Source: an uncultured Prevotella sp. (GTDB lineage Bacteria > Bacteroidota > Bacteroidia > Bacteroidales > Bacteroidaceae). From it: a stretch of DNA of 6,976 nucleotides. Under the pieces are notes generated by a model. The model searched no databases. It was not told the origin of the DNA and saw only the letters and a program-made list of their open reading frames with translations. Shown here piece by piece: positions 1 to 4,771 of this stretch; within the stretch, counting starts at the first letter, position 1, and each line of letters opens with the position of its first letter. Both the position numbers and the translations under genes were made by a program. The stretch covers positions 1 through 6,976 of the forward strand of contig CAKPST010000072.1 of assembly GCA_934183355.1 (NCBI GenBank), read 5' to 3'.

Positions 1-186
1 GTGTTGGCTATCGAGGCTTCTGCGCAGAAGATGAATATATCGCCGTCGGAGATGAGAAGGCGACTGGAGAAGGTGGGACTTATCAAGAGTCTCATACAGG
101 ATTGCTACGACACTTTGCATACAGAGAGTCGTGAAGCCGTAGCAAATGATGTTGTTGAGGCTCTAAAGAATTGGGAAAAGGAATAA
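1..186 (+). CDS. DUF3791-like small protein, probably 5'-truncated by window edge
   Basis: A 61-residue reading frame runs from the first base to TAA at 184-186. The window opens on a GTG that could be a start. However, the first residues (VLAIEASAQKMNIS) read like the inside of the first helix of small DUF3791-type proteins, which usually have a few residues before it, so the real start is probably to the left. Visible features are a charged helical middle (SEMRRRLEKVGLI) and the motif CYDTLHTESRE, which resembles the YDxLHT signature I associate with DUF3791. The end is helical (VVEALKNWEKE). There is no signal peptide or membrane segment, so it should be cytoplasmic. Its molecular function is unknown. 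It is the first of a tight + strand cluster, and its stop codon directly abuts an ATG at 187. The family assignment is from memory of the motif and was not searched. Confidence 0.6.
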   Translation: MLAIEASAQKMNISPSEMRRRLEKVGLIKSLIQDCYDTLHTESREAVANDVVEALKNWEKE

Positions 187-229
187 ATGGAAAAGCAATT
201 TGCAGTTTAAATCATACGAAAGGATATAG
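187..229 (+). pseudogene. Possible scar of a deleted middle gene (DUF3990-like?)
   Basis: An ATG at 187 follows the previous stop without a gap, as in a translationally coupled operon, but its frame closes after seven codons (MEKQFAV, TAA at 208-210). The next frame over (188-229) reads into NLQFKSYERI and a TAG at 227-229, just two bases before the next gene's ATG. Related loci, as I recall them, place a DUF3990 gene between two DUF3791-type genes. DUF3990 proteins often end in a short segment of this kind (a hydrophobic LxF followed by a few polar residues). I infer that the start and the last codons of such a gene were joined out of frame by a deletion. The seen facts are only the abutting start, the short frame and the second-frame tail; the identity is a guess. 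Confidence 0.3.
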
Positions 230-231
230 TT

Positions 232-438
232 ATGTTGGACTTCTTATTATGGAACAAAATAGCTCGTATCATAGCACAGTTAGCTGATACGTTGCACATA
301 TCTACCGATAGAGCCTTGCAACTCTTCTATGACTCTGATGTCTGCCGTATGCTTCACGACAAAGACCTCGGGCTGCATCTGATGAGCGACACTTATATTG
401 TTAATGACTTGATAGCGGAGCTGAGGAATAAGCAATAG
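232..438 (+). CDS. DUF3791-like small protein (second copy)
   Basis: This complete 68-residue frame begins at an ATG preceded by AAAGGA at 219-224, a plausible ribosome binding site at usable spacing, and ends with TAG at 436-438. The protein starts FLLWNKIARIIAQLADTLHI, continues with a helix (DRALQLFYDSDVCRMLHD) and ends with LHLMSDTYIVNDLIAELRNK. The pattern of LFY..., then LHLMSD-Y-V-D, is what I associate with the second type of DUF3791 protein, found in Bacteroidetes and Firmicutes next to a DUF3990 gene. It has no signal peptide and no obvious catalytic motif. It appears intact, unlike its neighbours: a possible gene scar lies to the left and a broken rhuM starts six bases after its stop. 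If the family is part of a toxin/antitoxin-like module, this would be a small accessory or antidote component, but that role is unproven. Confidence 0.6.
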   Translation: MLDFLLWNKIARIIAQLADTLHISTDRALQLFYDSDVCRMLHDKDLGLHLMSDTYIVNDLIAELRNKQ

Positions 439-444
439 AAAAAT

Positions 445-1160
445 ATGGATAAAGGACAATTTCTGTTATATCAAACTCCTGACGGAGACTCACAGATAGA
501 GGTGAAGTTGCAGAACGATACTGTCTGGCTTTCACTTGACCAAATGGCAGAGTTATTTCAACGTAATAAATCCACAATCTCACGACACGTAAAGAATGTG
601 TTAGAGGATGGAGAATTACAAGAAGAGGCAACTATTGCAAATTTTGCAACAGTTCAAAATGAAGGGACTCGCAAGGTTGAAAGGGTAATAGCTTACTACA
701 ATCTCGACATGATTATCAGCGTAGGCTACCGCGTGCATTCCTACCGTGGTGTTCAGTTCCGTATATGGGCAACCAAGGTGTTGAAGGAGTATATAGTAAA
801 AGGCTTCGCCATGAACGATGACCTCTTGAAACGAGCTGGGGGTGGCAATTACTTTGACGAACTGCTTGCAAGAATACGTGACATTCGCTCCAGTGAGAAG
901 GTGTTCTACCGCAAGGTACACCGCCCGATGTACATGAAGGACTGGATTAATATTCTCGATGACTTCCTCCGTATCTCCCAAAAAGACATCCTCACTCATG
1001 CAGGCAAAATCTCCGCCAAACTTGCCAAAGGAAAGCCGAGCATGAATACGACAAATTTAAGGAGCGTACCAAGAACAACCTCTCACCTGTAGAGATTCAC
1101 TTCTTAGAGAACTTTGAACGTGAACAAAAGCGGTTGATGGGAGATAAAGAAGATAATTAG
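445..1160 (+). pseudogene. rhuM: RhuM-family protein gene, internally deleted and frameshifted
   Basis: From the ATG at 445 the product matches the RhuM (virulence RhuM) family. It has a start FLLYQTPDG, a predicted helix-turn-helix at about residues 31-53 (DQMAELFQRNKSTISRHVKN), then VERVIAYYNLDMIISVGYRV, FRIWATKVLKEYI and KGFAMNDDLLK. Family members are roughly 330-345 residues and carry, after FYRKV, a stretch of about 100 residues (IYATS...Y, then an AEKPFMGL-type motif) before the MYMKDW motif. Here V158 of FYRKV is followed immediately by HRPMYMKDW, so that middle is missing with the frame kept. Near the end, the open frame drifts into an unrelated tail and stops at 1090-1092. In the frame starting at 1035 the family's ending is readable (AEHEYDKFKERTKNNLSPVE... 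to GDKEDN) and stops with TAG at 1158-1160. One A missing from the run at 1032-1034 explains the shift. The family's biochemical role is unclear; in Salmonella it lies on a pathogenicity island. Pseudogene status is strongly supported by two independent lesions. Confidence 0.85.
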
Positions 1161-1161
1161 A

Positions 1162-1237
1162 AAGTCCTGTGATGGACTGCATAATATAAATTAGGGCTTT
1201 AAGCCTTGCCTATATTATGCCATCCATTACAGGACTT
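1162..1237. terminator. Long imperfect hairpin between convergent genes; bidirectional terminator or palindromic element
   Basis: The outer arms aagtcctgtgatgga (1162-1176) and tccattacaggactt (1223-1237) pair over 15 positions with a single G-T. After a two-base mismatch, gcataatata (1179-1188) pairs perfectly with tatattatgc (1211-1220). The apex has a third short stem (agggctt/aagcctt around 1193-1207). The structure starts two bases after the rhuM-frame stop and ends 16 bases before the stop codon of the GH51 gene on the other strand. The odd pairs are G-U when read as + strand RNA and would be C-A in the - strand RNA, so it folds better as a transcript of the + strand. A T-rich stretch (ttttta at 1251-1256) follows only after some spacing. 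The arms are longer than those of typical intrinsic terminators, so a MITE-like repeat is an alternative. Confidence 0.6.
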
Positions 1238-1253
1238 ACTTATTAAAATGTTT

Positions 1254-3692
1254 TTACTTCAATCGGAAGATGCTAAGCGAATTGGCGGGTATCTCCACCA
1301 CTCCACCATTTGATGATGTTGTGACGAAAGTCTCAGTTGGATAGATGTTCGTCGGGTTGTCAATGGTGTTTTCTTCTTTGCCGTTCTTTGCAGCAAGACG
1401 AATTAGCTTGCCACCAGATATTGTCTTGCCGTTGATATGGATGTCGGCAGTGGTATTCTCGCTGCTTGTATTGGCAACTTTTAGAATAACCTCACCTGTT
1501 TTCTCGTCGAGTGTAGCCGTAGAGAACACACCTGGCAAAGTATTGGCACGAAGCTTTGTAGCGAATATCTGCTTGCCATCAAGACTTGCACATACGCTGT
1601 CGCCCACAACCTTAAGTTCAATGTCATACCAACGACCTGTCTCTATAGTGCCAGATACTGTCGCTACCTGTCCCTTGGCACCATCAACAATCTGCTCGAT
1701 GCCATGCTGAGTGTTGTTCCATCCACCAAGGTTGAGCCAGCAGTAGTTCTTATCGTCGACATAGTTGAAGATAAGAAGGAAACCTTCGTTGCCTGCATCC
1801 TTGCGTGCTCTAACCTTATATATATATCCGTCAGATGTTATCTCACCAGGATTAAGACGTATGCAACTCTCACCATTAGATGTCTGCTTAATGACATTGC
1901 CCTCTACTTTCCAGTCGCCTCGCACATCAGTAGGAAGCTCTTGCAAAGTCATTGGTTGAGCATTGCCCTTGTCGTCGGTATAGCCCTTATCCTCAAATGA
2001 CACTTGTGTTGCCCATGTACCCATACCAACTCGACATACTGCAGGCTTTACCTGAGTATTGCCATAGGTATAGGGATTGTCCAGCTTAACGTTGAGTACA
2101 CGTGTACCAACATTGTTTGCCATCACGTTCTGAACATAATAGGACGGAGTGCCAAACACTTTGTCGGATGTGAACTGAATCATGTCGGGTGCCCACATGC
2201 GGTCGTTGAGGTTGGCAAAGATTGGAGCATACGATGCCATTGTGACAATGTCGCTGTTGTTCTCGATGCCCATCATGTAGACAGCCTCGCCGAGTGCGGC
2301 ATCAAGTGAGCCCATATTGCCGAAGCCCTGAGTTACGGCATATTCGCCAACATATATTTCCGAACCCTTACGGTCGTAATTGTCATACTTGCGGAAGTTC
2401 TCGGCAAACCAAGCCGGATTACGATAATAGTGTTCGTCGAGCAACTCTACGCTCTCTTTGCTATCCCATGTGGGATTATCGTCACCCCAAGCCACAACGT
2501 TGCCGATGAGGTGCATATTGGGATATTTGGCGAGCACGGCATCCTTAAACTTCTTGAAACGCTCATAGTAGTGGTCGCTCTGAAGAGCAGGATCGGGCTG
2601 ATTGTTCTCATTGCCAATTTCGAGATATTCGATATTATATGGTTCGGGATGACCATTCTTGGCACGCAAAGTGCCATACTTGCTCGTAACAGGACCATTG
2701 GCATACTCCAATGCATTCATACACTCATCAATCCACGGTTGGATGCTGTCAACTGGTGTCATGCCTCCATGCCACAAACCAACATTAACAACATATAGAG
2801 GTTTGGCTTTGAGATCCTCGGCAAGCTGCAAATACTCGTCAAATCCCATACCGTCGCTTGTGCGATAGCGCCAGTTGACGTTCTTGTGTCCGGGGCGTTC
2901 CTCGATAGGCCCGATGGTCTTCTCCCAATGGAAAGCATTCTCAGGCGACTCCTGTCCCTCTACATAACAACCACCTGGGAAACGAACGAACTTCGGATGG
3001 ATGTTATAAAGAAGTTGGGCGAGGTCGGGACGCAGACCATTCTCGCGATTCTTGAATGTTGGTGGGAAGAGACTAACAACATCCAATGTCATTGTTCCTT
3101 TGCCATCAAGCACCAGTTCGAACTGTGCCTTAGGGTCGTTAGCATTGGCAGTAAGTTCGGCTGAGTATTTTGTCCACTTCTTGCCGACAACGGCATTGAC
3201 TATAGTCTCAGCATAAACACTCTTGCCATCAGCACTGACAAGACGTGCCTTAATGCCACCCTTGTATTTGCCCATAGCCCAAAACGAGAGTTTGTAGGTT
3301 CTGCCTTGCACTGAATTGATGCCCCAGAAACCTTCATTGATTATAGAGGCAGTAGCTGACGGAGTGGCTGCAACATTTATTTGCAATGCCTTACATTGAG
3401 CCTTGTTGAGCAGAGCTTTGCTCACGAGCTGAGTAGATATTGTTGCACCTTTGGCAGCCTTGGTGCGCCATGTTGGTGTGGCTGTGTCGCTGTCCTCAAA
3501 CGAACGGTTGCTGATGAGCTCAGCATAGAGTCCGCCGTCGGCAGCATGATTGATGTCCTCGAAGAAGATGCCGTAGAGATTGGGCGACACCTTGATGCCA
3601 GGATTGGCAGCATCTATATTTATTTTTACTTGAGCGTTGGCTGTAAGCGCAGATGCAAGCAACGCAGAAAGAAGGATATTGTTTGGTTTCAT
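1254..3692 (-). CDS. Secreted alpha-L-arabinofuranosidase, GH51, with two accessory beta-sandwich domains
   Basis: This is an 812-residue exported enzyme predicted to remove terminal alpha-L-arabinofuranosyl units from arabinan, arabino-oligosaccharides or arabinoxylan. Residues 1-20 form a signal peptide with likely cleavage after TANA, before Q21. There is no lipobox cysteine, so a periplasmic location is likely. The catalytic domain begins with GIFFEDINHAADGGLYAEL (41-59), is interrupted by a CBM4_9-like sandwich (about 65-208), then resumes as the TIM barrel (about 215-515, including KFVRFPGGCYVEG). The retaining pair is visible: acid/base E362 in EIGNEN and nucleophile E450 in YVGEYAV. 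The C-terminal arabinofuranosidase sandwich starts near 520 and seems split by a LamG/DUF1080-like segment (about 585-715, with FLLIFNYVDDKNYCWLNLGG). The end (VVEIPANSLSIFRLK) is typical of GH51. The ATG lies 40 bases after the upstream GH43 stop, with an A-rich leader and no good Shine-Dalgarno, as is common in Bacteroidetes. It is the last gene of the operon. Exact linkage specificity cannot be read from the sequence. Confidence 0.93.
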   Translation of the reverse strand: MKPNNILLSALLASALTANAQVKINIDAANPGIKVSPNLYGIFFEDINHAADGGLYAELISNRSFEDSDTATPTWRTKAAKGATISTQLVSKALLNKAQCKALQINVAATPSATASIINEGFWGINSVQGRTYKLSFWAMGKYKGGIKARLVSADGKSVYAETIVNAVVGKKWTKYSAELTANANDPKAQFELVLDGKGTMTLDVVSLFPPTFKNRENGLRPDLAQLLYNIHPKFVRFPGGCYVEGQESPENAFHWEKTIGPIEERPGHKNVNWRYRTSDGMGFDEYLQLAEDLKAKPLYVVNVGLWHGGMTPVDSIQPWIDECMNALEYANGPVTSKYGTLRAKNGHPEPYNIEYLEIGNENNQPDPALQSDHYYERFKKFKDAVLAKYPNMHLIGNVVAWGDDNPTWDSKESVELLDEHYYRNPAWFAENFRKYDNYDRKGSEIYVGEYAVTQGFGNMGSLDAALGEAVYMMGIENNSDIVTMASYAPIFANLNDRMWAPDMIQFTSDKVFGTPSYYVQNVMANNVGTRVLNVKLDNPYTYGNTQVKPAVCRVGMGTWATQVSFEDKGYTDDKGNAQPMTLQELPTDVRGDWKVEGNVIKQTSNGESCIRLNPGEITSDGYIYKVRARKDAGNEGFLLIFNYVDDKNYCWLNLGGWNNTQHGIEQIVDGAKGQVATVSGTIETGRWYDIELKVVGDSVCASLDGKQIFATKLRANTLPGVFSTATLDEKTGEVILKVANTSSENTTADIHINGKTISGGKLIRLAAKNGKEENTIDNPTNIYPTETFVTTSSNGGVVEIPANSLSIFRLK

Positions 3693-3732
3693 TTATCGTT
3701 TTTAATTCTATTGTGTTTATTAAAAGCAATGA

Positions 3733-4761
3733 TTACAACGTCGGCCAACCGTCGGCTGTCCACGTTATCTTTTTCTGTATCAACAATGGAGCACCATTGT
3801 TCTGCATACTGTAACCATGACAGAAGAACCAGTTGCCATCATCGAATGAGTAGGCTGAGCAGTGTCCTGCAGCCTCAAACTCACGCTTGTCGCCTTCGAT
3901 AAAGAGCGTTCCTCCACCCTCACGCATGTCTTTGCCATTGCGGTCGAGATATGGTCCAGCCACCTTCTTGCTTCTGCCGACAGCAACACGATAGTTGCTC
4001 TTGGTGCCACGGCAACAATAGTCCCAACTCACGAACAAATAATAATAACCGCCATGCTGCATAATGAATGGAGCTTCAATGGCATTGGTACCAGCAAATT
4101 CAGATGTTGGGTTAGGCTCTACATTAGTGTCGCCTACGGCGTGACGGCGAGCAATAGTCACTGGCTTAGCTCCACGCTTGACGTGCAAGGTGTGGTCGAG
4201 CTGTATCATCTGAATGCCATCCCAAAACGAGCCCCATGTCATCCACGGGGTGCCTTTCTTGTCTATGACGATGTTTGGGTCGATAGCGTTCCAGTTGTCA
4301 CGGTCGCCCTTGGATGCAATGATGCATCCCTCGTCCTTCCATCCGTCAGCATTGGCGAGCGACGTATTGCTAAGCAATCCTATAGCCGATGTGTTCTTGC
4401 CAAACGTCGAGCAAGAATAAGTGAGATACCACTTGCCACGATACTTGATGACATCGGGAGCCCAAATGTGGGTTTCAAAACCAGGAACACTGTCGCGTGT
4501 CCATGACGGAATCTTATTGCCTGGCAACACACCGTCGGGCTTAATGGTCCAATGACGACGGTCGGTAGACGTCATCTGCGTTATACCATGGCCCGTGCAA
4601 TAGAGATAGTACTTGCCGTTCTCGAATGCCATGACTGGATCGTGTACCATCGGAGTTTCTACGACTGGAGGTGGAGGTACTGAGGTCTGAGCATGGACAA
4701 TATTGGAGATTGGGGCAATGGCAAACGCCATTGCTCCAATTAAATATTTTCTAAGAATCAT
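3733..4761 (-). CDS. Secreted GH43 arabinanase / arabinan endo-1,5-alpha-L-arabinosidase (subfamily 5-like)
   Basis: This 342-residue, single-domain five-bladed beta-propeller enzyme is predicted to hydrolyse alpha-1,5-linked arabinan by inversion. A signal peptide (MILRKYLIGAMAFAIAPISNIVHA, cleavage before Q25) and a short proline-rich linker (SVPPPPVVETP) precede the propeller. The catalytic triad is visible: general base D41 in VHDPVM, pKa-modulating D161 in NAIDPNIV, and general acid E229 in NAIEAPFI. H300 in AAGHCSAYS fits the conserved active-site/calcium histidine of arabinanases. The blade-start motifs APDV and WGSFWDGI are also present. Neighbouring cysteines C249-C250 (DYCCRG) are usual for this GH43 group. 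The protein ends soon after the propeller (DGWPTL), the normal length for the single-domain type. Its ATG lies 10 bases after the stop of the preceding GH43 gene and its stop is 40 bases before the GH51 ATG, so all three are probably co-transcribed. Exo versus endo action is uncertain. Confidence 0.9.
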   Translation of the reverse strand: MILRKYLIGAMAFAIAPISNIVHAQTSVPPPPVVETPMVHDPVMAFENGKYYLYCTGHGITQMTSTDRRHWTIKPDGVLPGNKIPSWTRDSVPGFETHIWAPDVIKYRGKWYLTYSCSTFGKNTSAIGLLSNTSLANADGWKDEGCIIASKGDRDNWNAIDPNIVIDKKGTPWMTWGSFWDGIQMIQLDHTLHVKRGAKPVTIARRHAVGDTNVEPNPTSEFAGTNAIEAPFIMQHGGYYYLFVSWDYCCRGTKSNYRVAVGRSKKVAGPYLDRNGKDMREGGGTLFIEGDKREFEAAGHCSAYSFDDGNWFFCHGYSMQNNGAPLLIQKKITWTADGWPTL

Positions 4762-4771
4762 TATACTATAC

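Noticed and set aside
616..999. 127-residue - strand open frame opposite rhuM
   Set aside because: It mirrors the RhuM-coding strand, and the + strand translation matches a known family. The frame is probably just preserved by codon bias.
1161..1253. Insertion sequence remnant
   Set aside because: There is no transposase coding sequence and no clear target-site duplication beside the hairpin arms, so only a hairpin is annotated.
1816..1830. Short TA repeat (tatatatata)
   Set aside because: It is inside the GH51 reading frame, codes for the plausible residues GYIYK, and is too short to call a functional repeat.
3693..3732. Possible internal promoter in the 40-bp gap before the GH51 gene
   Set aside because: A-rich leader only. 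I could not find the Bacteroidetes -7 (TAnnTTTG) and -33 (TTTG) elements on the coding strand.
3381..3902. 173-residue + strand frame spanning the GH51/GH43 gap
   Set aside because: It runs across the start of one real gene and the end of another on the opposite strand, with no family signal.
3862..4506. 214-residue + strand open frame
   Set aside because: It lies entirely antisense to the well-supported GH43 gene, has no recognisable domain, and is composed of Ser/Val/Cys-rich sequence typical of a shadow frame.
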